5,677 nucleotides of DNA, taken from JAXGPP01 sp964436865 (lineage in GTDB: Bacteria; Planctomycetota; Planctomycetia; Pirellulales; Thermoguttaceae). The notes beneath the pieces are model-generated. The model had not been told where the DNA came from, made no database searches, and saw only the letters and a list, made by a program, of their open reading frames with translations. The stretch lies in the NCBI GenBank assembly GCA_964436865.1, contig CAYTFK010000407.1, positions 1 through 5,677 of the forward strand. Direction: 5' to 3'. Positions 1 to 5,677 of this stretch are shown here, in pieces. Made by a program: the position numbers and the translations under genes. The first letter of the stretch is position 1. Each line of letters begins with the position of its first letter.

Positions 1-4
1 CTGC

Positions 5-46
5 ATTCTGACTTCTGCCTTCATCACTCGTCCTTCAGCCTTCGAT
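5..46. repeat. Degenerate seven-base tandem repeat
   Basis: Six successive seven-base units can be read: ATTCTGA, CTTCTGC, CTTCATC, ACTCGTC, CTTCAGC and CTTCGAT, approximating CTTCTGC. They span the stop codon (37-35) of the Tat protein gene and reach its last codons. Units 1-3 and 5 match best and unit 4 is poor. An alternative reading is that the minus strand starts a new gene at the ATG at 24-22 (MKAEVRMQ...), with AGGA six bases upstream; too little is visible to choose. Confidence 0.3.
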
Positions 47-1474
47 AATGACCTTCATTCCCATGAGCTGCGACATGTCGCGGACGTTCTCGACGTGATT
101 GCCGTAGAACACCACCCGGTGCAGGAGGGTCATCATGCCTTCGCCTTCAAGGATGCCGCTGCCCCAGTTGGCCAGCATCGCCCGGGCGTCGGCGACTTGG
201 GCCGTGCACTGCGTGCGGCAGCCGCGGTCGTCGAAGTCGGGGATCTCGATAATCTTCTGGGCCGAGAGGAGCATCGTGTCGAGATTCACGAGCTTCGCGC
301 AGGTGATCTCCTGGCCGACGCGGAGCTGGACCTCGACGGCCGCGCCGTTATTGTCGTCGCGATGGGTGCGGATGGTGAACGGGGCCCGCTCGGTGCCGGG
401 GCCGTCCATCGTGGTCGGGGCGACGCAATGGGCGTGGATCACGGCGTTGCGCGAGACGTCGAACAACGGATCGGTGATGAAGCCCGGCTTGCCGAACGCG
501 TAGCCGAACATGAGCATGGTGAGCGTCGAGTCGACGTCGCCCTCGCAGGCCCCCACCAGCCCCAGGTCGTTGAGTTTGCTGAACGCCAGGCAGGCGTTCG
601 TCGGGTTGCTCATGCAGAGCGTGCTGGTGATCGCCTGGGCGCGGTTCTCGATCATCAGGTTCTTGATCGCCAGGTAAAGCCGCGCCGAAGCGATGATGTC
701 GTCGCGCGACGGCTCGATGATCTCTCGGGCCGCCTTGAGCCAGTACTCTTCCGCCTCGGCCTCGGCGGCAGCAGAGTCGATCGCCTCGTATGCCGCCAAC
801 TGCTGCTCGACGTTGATCGGGACATATTCGGTGCCGATCCGCTCCTTGACCTTTTCCGCCGCGCAGGCCGGCGCGGTGCCGCGGGCCCCGCCCACGACGA
901 GCACACGCGACTGGCGCATCCGCGTGGGCACCCGGAGGAGCGCGACGATGCGGTCGATGTCGGCCGGTTCGCGCGAAGCGGCAAGGATCACCCTCTTGCC
1001 CGCCTTCTGCCACTGCGGCACGTACATCCAGTCGTGGCCGCTGAACGGCTGCGAGAAGATGGCGGTGGGCAGGCCCGATTCGACCAGCTTCAGGATCGGC
1101 GTGCCGCTGCCGAACGCGAGGTGAAAGATCAACAGGGCGTCGGCCCCTTCGAGCCGGGGCAGGATCGCCGCCGCGGCATCGTCGCGGTTGGGAATCAGCT
1201 CGCCACCGACGAACTCGACATCGCCCATCCGTTGGCGGACGCCTTCAAGATAGGCTTTGAAGCGATTCACCTCGGCCGGTGCGTCGAACTCGGGCTTGGG
1301 CCACGCGCCGCCCAGGCCGATGTAGACCACGTGGATCTTCACCGGCGGCAGCTTCGGCCAGCCAGCGTCTTCCGCCGCCTGGGTGGGCCTCAGGGCCAGT
1401 CCTCCGGCCAGCAGAGCGCCACCGGCCACGGTGCAGGTCTGGACGAACTCGCGTCGGTTCAATCGCGGACTCAT
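35..1474 (-). CDS. Tat-exported L-fucose/arabinose isomerase-like protein
   Basis: This 479-residue protein resembles the FucI/AraA (L-fucose/L-arabinose isomerase) superfamily; substrate and activity are unknown. It opens with a twin-arginine signal: NRREF at residues 6-10, a hydrophobic stretch at about 15-29, and likely cleavage near residues 33-35, so it should be exported folded. The C-terminal half carries the isomerase-like signature ACEGDV (309-314), followed by D335. E311 and D335 are 24 residues apart, the same spacing as the metal ligands Glu337 and Asp361 of E. coli FucI; H452 or H460 near the end could supply the third ligand. HC at 349-350 and the closing LHRVVFYGNH segment also fit. 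The start at 1474 is chosen because it has AGGAG seven bases upstream and begins the Tat signal; the frame stays open to 1918, but that stretch looks non-coding. It is transcribed away from the deacetylase pair. Family membership is fairly sure; catalytic activity is inference. Confidence 0.85.
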   Translation of the reverse strand: MSPRLNRREFVQTCTVAGGALLAGGLALRPTQAAEDAGWPKLPPVKIHVVYIGLGGAWPKPEFDAPAEVNRFKAYLEGVRQRMGDVEFVGGELIPNRDDAAAAILPRLEGADALLIFHLAFGSGTPILKLVESGLPTAIFSQPFSGHDWMYVPQWQKAGKRVILAASREPADIDRIVALLRVPTRMRQSRVLVVGGARGTAPACAAEKVKERIGTEYVPINVEQQLAAYEAIDSAAAEAEAEEYWLKAAREIIEPSRDDIIASARLYLAIKNLMIENRAQAITSTLCMSNPTNACLAFSKLNDLGLVGACEGDVDSTLTMLMFGYAFGKPGFITDPLFDVSRNAVIHAHCVAPTTMDGPGTERAPFTIRTHRDDNNGAAVEVQLRVGQEITCAKLVNLDTMLLSAQKIIEIPDFDDRGCRTQCTAQVADARAMLANWGSGILEGEGMMTLLHRVVFYGNHVENVRDMSQLMGMKVIIEG

Positions 1475-1481
1475 GGCAGAT

Positions 1482-1486
1482 CTCCT
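1482..1486 (-). promoter_or_regulatory. Ribosome binding site fixing the start of the Tat protein
   Basis: AGGAG on the minus strand lies seven bases before the ATG at 1474. It supports the 479-residue start over any of the upstream in-frame ATG codons reaching 1918, since the protein then begins directly with a twin-arginine signal. Confidence 0.75.
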
Positions 1487-1555
1487 GAAGGAAGTAATGC
1501 GACCCCCGTCGCGAGCCGCTTCCGGTGTCTTATCGGTAACGGGGCGAATGGCCGG

Positions 1556-1578
1556 CGTCAAGTGGTTCGGTGTATAAT
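1556..1578 (+). promoter_or_regulatory. Candidate divergent promoter region
   Basis: A perfect TATAAT sits at 1573-1578 on the plus strand, directly preceded by TG. It would start transcription near 1585 and leave a leader of about 50 bases before the 98-residue gene at 1634. No good -35 hexamer lies 16-18 bases upstream, so strength is uncertain. On the opposite strand, TTGACG at 1561-1556 could be a -35 for the Tat protein gene, but the bases 17 further on (TACCGA) match a -10 box poorly. The plus-strand call is the better supported of the two. Confidence 0.45.
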
Positions 1579-1633
1579 AGGGAGCGCATCGCGGCACGCA
1601 CCAGTCACCAATGGGCACTTGGAAGCAATCGTC

Positions 1634-1930
1634 ATGCGACGTGAAGAACTGATTGAGAAGATCCGCTCCAGTCCGTTCCGGCCCTTCCGGCTGTACGTCT
1701 CCGACGGCGGCACGTTCGATATTCGCCACCCGGAGATGCTGATGGTTTCCTGGCATTCGGCGATGATTGGAATCGTCGAAGGGGGAAGCCCGGGCAGCAC
1801 AATCGCCGGCAACGGCGGCGTAGGAGGTGCTTCCAACAACTACCCCAGAATCGAGCGGTTCACGCAGGTCGATCTGCTCCACGTCACGCGCGTGGAGGAT
1901 CTTCCGCCGCCCGAACATCGACCAACCTGA
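1634..1930 (+). CDS. Small 'PFRPF' family protein of unknown function
   Basis: This 98-residue protein has no known function. It has the layout of a short protein family I recall as frequent in planctomycetes: an N-terminal helix (MRREELIEKI, 1-10), PFRPFRLYVSDGG (14-26), a RHPEM element (31-35), and a closing strand VDLLHVTRVEDL (79-90). The middle (about 49-70) is unusually rich in Gly, Ser and Asn, where I would expect a short beta hairpin. There is no signal peptide or membrane segment, so it is probably cytoplasmic. The ATG at 1634 is the only plausible start: GGAAG lies eight bases upstream and no other in-frame ATG is near. Its stop is 20 bases before the deacetylase start, so the two are probably co-transcribed from the TATAAT promoter at 1573. 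Its G+C, about 65% in a counted line, resembles the surrounding genes and not the deacetylase. That it is a gene is fairly sure; its role is unknown. Confidence 0.75.
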   Translation: MRREELIEKIRSSPFRPFRLYVSDGGTFDIRHPEMLMVSWHSAMIGIVEGGSPGSTIAGNGGVGGASNNYPRIERFTQVDLLHVTRVEDLPPPEHRPT

Positions 1931-1950
1931 AACCGTCCACGAGGAATCCG

Positions 1951-2622
1951 ATGTCGGCCAACACAGTGATATTCGTTGGTGCTCATCCCGATGACATCGA
2001 ACTCGGCTGTGCGGGCACGATCCGGATGTTCATTGACAAAGGCTATATCGTGAAGTGCGTGTACGTAAGCAAGGGCGGTTATACGGGCTCTCCGTTTGTC
2101 CGCGCGCGTGAGAGTCGGGACGCATGCATTCTGCTTGGGGTCCAAGAAGAGAACATCATATTCGGCGACTTCCCTGACACGCGCATTCCCGCAACGGTGG
2201 ACACGATCAAGTTCCTGCAGGATACCTACATTTCACAATCGGACGGCCAGGACAAGTTGACCGTGGACGTTTATGCGGCCTTTGTACATACAGCGCACGA
2301 TGTTCATCAAGATCATCGCGTAGTGTCAGACTGCTGTCTGACTGCCTTCAGACGCGTGCCGAGAATCTACGCCTACGAAGCACCATCGAGCATTGGAGCA
2401 TTTAATCCGACCGCGTTCGTCGATATTTCGGCATACCACCAGCAGAAGCAGAATGTGCTGAATTGTCACAAGAGTCAGTTGGCAATGGGCGGCCGGTACT
2501 ATCTGGAATACGAAGCCATGATTAACCTCGCGCGCTTTCGCGGCCGCCAAGGCGGGTGTGAATTGGCTGAGGCCTTTGAAGTGTGGAAAGAGACGATCGA
2601 GCCTCCCCGGATTCTGCAGTGA
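1951..2622 (+). CDS. PIG-L/LmbE-family zinc-dependent deacetylase
   Basis: This 223-residue protein belongs to the PIG-L/LmbE family (as in MshB and BshB), metal-dependent enzymes that remove an acetyl group from N-acetylglucosamine-type sugars or related conjugates. The AHPDD motif is at residues 11-15 and DVHQDH at 117-122. By analogy with MshB, H12, D15 and H122 would bind zinc and D14 would act as general base. The strand before AHPDD (TVIFVG) and the late KQNVLNCHKSQ segment (166-176) are also typical. It is full length, with no signal peptide, so it is probably cytoplasmic. GAGGA lies five bases before the ATG. It follows the 98-residue gene by 20 bases and converges with the symporter gene. 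Three lines counted by hand gave about 53-55% G+C and one gave 47%, against about 65% in neighbours, which suggests transfer from another lineage. No glycosyltransferase or thiol-pathway gene adjoins it, so the substrate cannot be named. Confidence 0.92.
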   Translation: MSANTVIFVGAHPDDIELGCAGTIRMFIDKGYIVKCVYVSKGGYTGSPFVRARESRDACILLGVQEENIIFGDFPDTRIPATVDTIKFLQDTYISQSDGQDKLTVDVYAAFVHTAHDVHQDHRVVSDCCLTAFRRVPRIYAYEAPSSIGAFNPTAFVDISAYHQQKQNVLNCHKSQLAMGGRYYLEYEAMINLARFRGRQGGCELAEAFEVWKETIEPPRILQ

Positions 2623-2714
2623 GCGTAGCGCATGAATCGCGGGTGCGTGGCCATTATGTCAACGCACGGAAACTCGTCTTCCCACGGCAGCCGGAATAAG
2701 GTGCTTCGTACTGT
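2623..2714. other. Convergent intergenic spacer
   Basis: This 92-base stretch separates the 3' ends of the deacetylase and symporter genes. The only structure seen is a six-base-pair inverted repeat, GTGCGT (2643-2648) and ACGCAC (2662-2667), with a 13-base loop. No run of T follows on either strand, so it is not a convincing intrinsic terminator. No gene is apparent here. Confidence 0.5.
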
Positions 2715-4550
2715 TCACCGATCCTCCGGCATGTACCCTTCTCCATGCCCGAGGTGGTCGTACCAGGTGAACTTGAGCACAAGCGACGTGGCGGCGAAGG
2801 CGGCCAGGGCGATCGCGGCGCGGTTCCATTGCTGGATCACCACGTAGATCGGCAACGCGACCATGGCGACCTGCCAGACGATTCCAATGGCCACATTGAA
2901 CAGGTCGCGGCCGAAATCGTGGTTCTTCTGGAACTCCGGATTCTCGGCCTTCAGCTCGCGGTAGATCGGGCCCCAGAAGCCCCACGGCCGCACCGTGCGA
3001 TAGAAGCTCCGGAGCACGTCGCGCGGCTCGGGCGGGGTGGTCAGGCAAGCGATGACCGAAGCCGCGGTGCTGATCGCCAGGATGCTCGTGAAGAGCCCGA
3101 TCGGGTGCAATCCGGACGCCAGGGATGGAAACACCAGGGCGGCCGCCGTGCCGGCCACCATCCCGGCGAAGAAGCCGTACCCATTGAACCGCCACCAGTG
3201 CCATTTGAGCACGTTGGGGGCGACGAACGCCGGCACCAGCGCCGAGACGATCCACTCGGTGACAGTGTGCACGTGTTTGGTGGCGAAGCCAAAGGCAATG
3301 CCCGCCACGATCACGCCGACCGACGTGATGTAGCCCAGGCGAACCAGTCGCCGGGCGCTGGCCTCCGGGTTGATGTAGCGCTTGTAGATATCGTTGACCA
3401 CGTACGCCGCCCCGGAATTGACCGTGGAGACGAATGTGCTCATGAACGCCGCCAGGAGGCCGGCCAGTACGATTCCGCGCAGCCCGACGGGCAAGTGGCC
3501 GTTGACCACGCCCGGCAGGATCCGCTCGAAGTTGACCTTGGCCCCCATGCCGCTCAATTCAGGGCCGAAGAAGATCAACCCGATCACGGTGATCCCGGCG
3601 ATGAACAGGAATCGGGGCCCGAGCGAGACCACGGCCATCATCATGTTTTCAAGGGCCGCCTCACGAGGGCTCCGGGTGGAGAGGACGTGCTGGATGGCAT
3701 AGTTGGGCGTGGGCCCGGCCATGCTCACCAGCACCCCTTTGAAGAACAACATGCCCGTGAACAGGGCGAAGAGCGAGTAGCCGTCGCCATCGGGAAATGG
3801 GGCGTAGAGCTTGTCGTTGAGCGCGGGCAAGCCCTTGCCGGCCCAGTCGAGCGACAGTTCCCAGCCGAAGAACAGGTTGTCCCAGTCGGCGGGCACCGCG
3901 GAGGCGATCTGCTCGGGCGTCGTCCGCAACATGGCCACCGCAGCAATCGCCACGGCCGCCACGAGGATCAGGCCGAACTGGATGACGTCGTTCAAGACGA
4001 CGCTGTACATGCCGCCGACTACGCAGTAGAGGCCCGTCACAAGCAGGATCACCGTGCCGTAGACTTCGGCCGCATGCTCGAACTGCCAGGGCAGAAACGG
4101 TACGGTGAACTCGCCGATGCCGCGGAAGGCATAGCTCAGGAATCCGACCACGCTCACCAGGGCGTAAACGACTACGCTCAAGTAGGCCAGTTCCGCACCC
4201 AGGCCGCGGCCGAACCGGGTGCGCATCCATTCCGCTCCGGTGAGCACGTTCGACCGCCGCACCCAGGCGCCGAGGTACACCATGCGAAAGATGACGTTGA
4301 ACAGCGGCCAGACCCACAAAAGCCACGTGGCCTTGACGCCGTAGGCGAAGAGCATCGTCACGAACCACATCGTGCCAGTGATGTCGACGCCGCTGGAACC
4401 GTGCGCCACGCCGATAATCCACCACGGCAGGCTCTTGCCGGCCAGGAAGTACGACTCGCTGCTCCGGGCGGCCTTTTTGGCAACGAACCAACCCACGGCG
4501 ACCATCAACAGCATGTAGACGACGATGATCGCAATGTCCAGTGGGTGCAT
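2715..4550 (-). CDS. Solute:sodium symporter (SSS family, LeuT fold)
   Basis: This 611-residue inner-membrane protein belongs to the solute:sodium symporter family (TC 2.A.21), which couples uptake of sugars, amino acids or other small solutes to sodium entry. About 13 core helices lie between residues 4 and 503, with family hallmarks ESYFLAGKSLPWW (32-44), GGMYSVVLNDVIQF (179-192) and AAFMSTFVSTVNS (367-379), then NDIYKRY. A368, S371 and T372 line up with the Na2 sodium site of vSGLT (Ala361, Ser364, Ser365). After a hydrophilic linker (about 505-548) come two more predicted helices (about 549-572 and 576-594). The start at 4550 is chosen because the first helix begins there and GAGAG lies four bases upstream; the longer reading to 4730 overlaps the GH130 gene and adds only an Arg-rich tail. 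It follows the GH130 gene by 56 bases on the same strand, so a sugar or glycoside substrate is likely, but the sequence does not identify it. Confidence 0.93.
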   Translation of the reverse strand: MHPLDIAIIVVYMLLMVAVGWFVAKKAARSSESYFLAGKSLPWWIIGVAHGSSGVDITGTMWFVTMLFAYGVKATWLLWVWPLFNVIFRMVYLGAWVRRSNVLTGAEWMRTRFGRGLGAELAYLSVVVYALVSVVGFLSYAFRGIGEFTVPFLPWQFEHAAEVYGTVILLVTGLYCVVGGMYSVVLNDVIQFGLILVAAVAIAAVAMLRTTPEQIASAVPADWDNLFFGWELSLDWAGKGLPALNDKLYAPFPDGDGYSLFALFTGMLFFKGVLVSMAGPTPNYAIQHVLSTRSPREAALENMMMAVVSLGPRFLFIAGITVIGLIFFGPELSGMGAKVNFERILPGVVNGHLPVGLRGIVLAGLLAAFMSTFVSTVNSGAAYVVNDIYKRYINPEASARRLVRLGYITSVGVIVAGIAFGFATKHVHTVTEWIVSALVPAFVAPNVLKWHWWRFNGYGFFAGMVAGTAAALVFPSLASGLHPIGLFTSILAISTAASVIACLTTPPEPRDVLRSFYRTVRPWGFWGPIYRELKAENPEFQKNHDFGRDLFNVAIGIVWQVAMVALPIYVVIQQWNRAAIALAAFAATSLVLKFTWYDHLGHGEGYMPEDR

Positions 4551-4606
4551 GGGTCTCTCGATGCCGAGTGCGTCGGTCGTGAAATCCTCGCTGCCGTTTG
4601 AACTCG

Positions 4607-5626
4607 CTAAGCCGGGCAGTGCAGGAGATGGTTCACCAGTTCGTCGAGCGAGCAGGTCGCCACGGCGCAATACTTGTCGCCGCCGCCGTAGTAGACGAAC
4701 AACACGCCATCGATGACCACCGCGCCGCACGGAAAGCAGACACCGCGGTAGAAGCCCTCGATCTCGTACTCGGTCTCGGGCTCCATCAGCCAGTCGGGCG
4801 TGCGGTGGAGCACCTTGCTCGGATCATCCAGATCGAGCAACAGTGCGCCCAAGCGATAGTATTTGTCGGGGCCGACGGCGTGGTAGATCGTCAGCCAGCC
4901 GTAATCGGTCCGGATCGGCGGCGTATTGACGCCCAGCTTGGCCGTTTCCCACGGATACTTGTTGGTAATCAGGAGTCTGCTCTGGCGGAAGCCGAGGAGG
5001 TCGTCGGCCGTCGAGATCCAGGCACTGGCGTGTTCGACGCCGTATTCCGGGCCGACCCATTCCAGCGGCCGGTGGATCATCACGTACTTGCCGCCGACCT
5101 TTTCGGGAAAGAGGATCACGTCGCGGTCGTCGAGCACCGGATCGGTCATCCACCCAGCACGGATCCAGGTCTTGAAATCCTGCGTCATCGCCAACCCGGT
5201 GAGCGTGGCATTGATCCGCAGGTAACGAGGGAATTCGGCGGGGCACTCCGGCCGGCGGTAAATCTGCTGGTCCTTGGGAATCCAGAACTGGCCGAAGGGG
5301 TAGTGCCGGCAGGCGTAGGTCACGTAGTACCAGTCGCCCATCTTGACGATCCGCGGGTCCTGGATCGTCGCCCCGTCGAAGCCTTCGACGCTGGGGCTCA
5401 GGACCGGCTGATCGCTGGTGCGATCGAAGTGGTACCCGTCACGGCTGGTGGCCAGGCCGAAATAGCACTTGTATTCCGGGTGCGACTCGGCCGCCCGGTA
5501 GAGGAGCAGAACCTCTTTTTTCTCTTCGTCGTACCAGGCCGCCGGGTTGAAGACCGCCAAGTCCTCCCAGGGATGATCCGGATGGGGCGAGAGGATCGGA
5601 TTGCCGGGGTATCGCTGGAGCTTCAT
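4607..5626 (-). CDS. GH130-family glycoside phosphorylase/hydrolase
   Basis: This 339-residue protein looks like a glycoside hydrolase family 130 enzyme with a five-bladed beta-propeller. Members mostly phosphorolyse beta-1,4- or beta-1,2-mannosides, giving mannose 1-phosphate; some hydrolyse. Signs are NPILSP (9-14), FNPAA (26-30), the QDPRI motif (89-93) whose D90 would be the catalytic acid, the DVILFPEK...GKYVMIHRP block (169-187), NTPPI followed by GWLTIYHAV (234-251), and YYGGGDKY near the end (312-319). R168, H185 and H249 are candidates for phosphate or substrate contact. There is no signal peptide, which fits a cytoplasmic enzyme working on imported oligosaccharides. The ATG at 5626 has GGAG seven bases upstream and directly abuts the stop of the preceding gene, pointing to one operon and coupled translation. 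The symporter gene follows 56 bases downstream. Family is confident; phosphorylase versus hydrolase and the exact linkage are not resolved. Confidence 0.92.
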   Translation of the reverse strand: MKLQRYPGNPILSPHPDHPWEDLAVFNPAAWYDEEKKEVLLLYRAAESHPEYKCYFGLATSRDGYHFDRTSDQPVLSPSVEGFDGATIQDPRIVKMGDWYYVTYACRHYPFGQFWIPKDQQIYRRPECPAEFPRYLRINATLTGLAMTQDFKTWIRAGWMTDPVLDDRDVILFPEKVGGKYVMIHRPLEWVGPEYGVEHASAWISTADDLLGFRQSRLLITNKYPWETAKLGVNTPPIRTDYGWLTIYHAVGPDKYYRLGALLLDLDDPSKVLHRTPDWLMEPETEYEIEGFYRGVCFPCGAVVIDGVLFVYYGGGDKYCAVATCSLDELVNHLLHCPA

Positions 5627-5677
5627 CTACATTCTCCAATACCGCATGGCCGCAAAGGCCACGCCGACCAGCGTGAT
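5627..5677 (-). CDS. C-terminal fragment of a probable membrane protein (possible ABC sugar permease)
   Basis: Reading the minus strand from the right edge gives an open frame of 16 codons ending in TAG at 5629-5627: ITLVGVAFAAMRYWRM. It is a hydrophobic helix followed by a short basic and aromatic tail, as at the C-terminus of many inner-membrane permeases. With a GH130 gene directly after it, a carbohydrate ABC transporter permease is a reasonable guess, but only the last helix is visible. The stop codon touches the GH130 start with no gap, and the GH130 ribosome binding site lies inside this frame. Most of the gene is outside the window. Confidence 0.5.
   Translation of the reverse strand: MTLVGVAFAAMRYWRM
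5634..5637 (-). promoter_or_regulatory. Ribosome binding site of the GH130 gene, inside the upstream gene
   Basis: GGAG on the minus strand lies seven bases before the ATG at 5626, within the last codons of the upstream reading frame. This fixes the GH130 start, and initiation there would depend on ribosomes clearing the previous gene. Confidence 0.65.

Noticed and set aside
95..1633. Long plus-strand open frame opposite the Tat protein gene, continuous with the 98-residue gene
   Set aside because: Its translation is a D/R/G/E/H-rich mirror of the minus-strand gene with no domain; GC-rich third positions leave few stops on the opposite strand. Only the part from 1634 has a ribosome binding site and family-like sequence.
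1475..1918. N-terminal extension of the Tat protein frame up to 1918
   Set aside because: It runs antisense through the 98-residue gene, has no recognisable domain, and would bury the twin-arginine signal about 150 residues inside the protein.
1840..2145. 101-residue minus-strand open frame spanning the junction of the small gene and the deacetylase
   Set aside because: It is antisense to two well-supported genes and has no recognisable features.
2643..2667. Inverted repeat GTGCGT/ACGCAC as an intrinsic terminator
   Set aside because: The stem is only six pairs, the loop is 13 bases, and no T-run follows on either strand.
2632..2847. 71-residue plus-strand open frame after the deacetylase
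   Set aside because: It overlaps the symporter's 3' end for most of its length, has no clear ribosome binding site and shows no family features.
2745..4601. 618-residue plus-strand open frame opposite the symporter
   Set aside because: It is composed largely of H, D, E, R, Q and G in a pattern mirroring membrane-helix codons on the other strand. No domain is visible, and the minus-strand symporter has clear family motifs.
4551..4730. 60-residue N-terminal extension of the symporter
   Set aside because: It overlaps the 3' end of the GH130 gene and is an Arg-rich low-complexity stretch; the first membrane helix begins right after the ATG at 4550.

Overview
The window is GC-rich, dense bacterial DNA. 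Hand-counted lines run at about 65% G+C in most genes. It looks like a member of the Planctomycetota. Three things point there: a twin-arginine-exported sugar-isomerase-like protein, a small protein of the 'PFRPF...SDG...RHPE' type that I remember as common in planctomycete genomes, and a long sodium/solute symporter next to a GH130 enzyme. This placement is inferred from gene style, not from a marker gene.

Layout, left to right. A minus-strand gene (35-1474) encodes a Tat-signal protein with an L-fucose-isomerase-like fold. A short divergent intergenic region (1475-1633) carries a perfect TATAAT box for the plus strand. Two plus-strand genes follow, 20 bases apart: a 98-residue protein of unknown function (1634-1930) and a PIG-L/LmbE-type deacetylase (1951-2622), the latter clearly less GC-rich than its surroundings. 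A 92-base convergent spacer (2623-2714) separates them from a minus-strand cluster. In transcription order the cluster holds the last codons of a probable membrane protein (5677-5627, entering from the right edge), a GH130 glycoside phosphorylase or hydrolase (5626-4607), and a solute:sodium symporter (4550-2715).

The minus-strand cluster reads as a sugar-uptake and breakdown operon. The symporter, and perhaps the cut-off membrane protein, would import a sugar or glycoside, and the cytoplasmic GH130 enzyme would cleave a (probably mannose-containing) oligosaccharide. The Tat-exported isomerase-like protein may also bind or act on a sugar, outside the cytoplasm, but it is not in the same transcript. 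The deacetylase pair interrupts this carbohydrate theme and may be a separate insertion.

I found no RNA genes, CRISPR array, insertion sequence or convincing intrinsic terminator. There is no clear evidence of a wholly new system. The most notable points are the exported isomerase-like protein, the composition shift at the deacetylase, and the small protein coupled to it.
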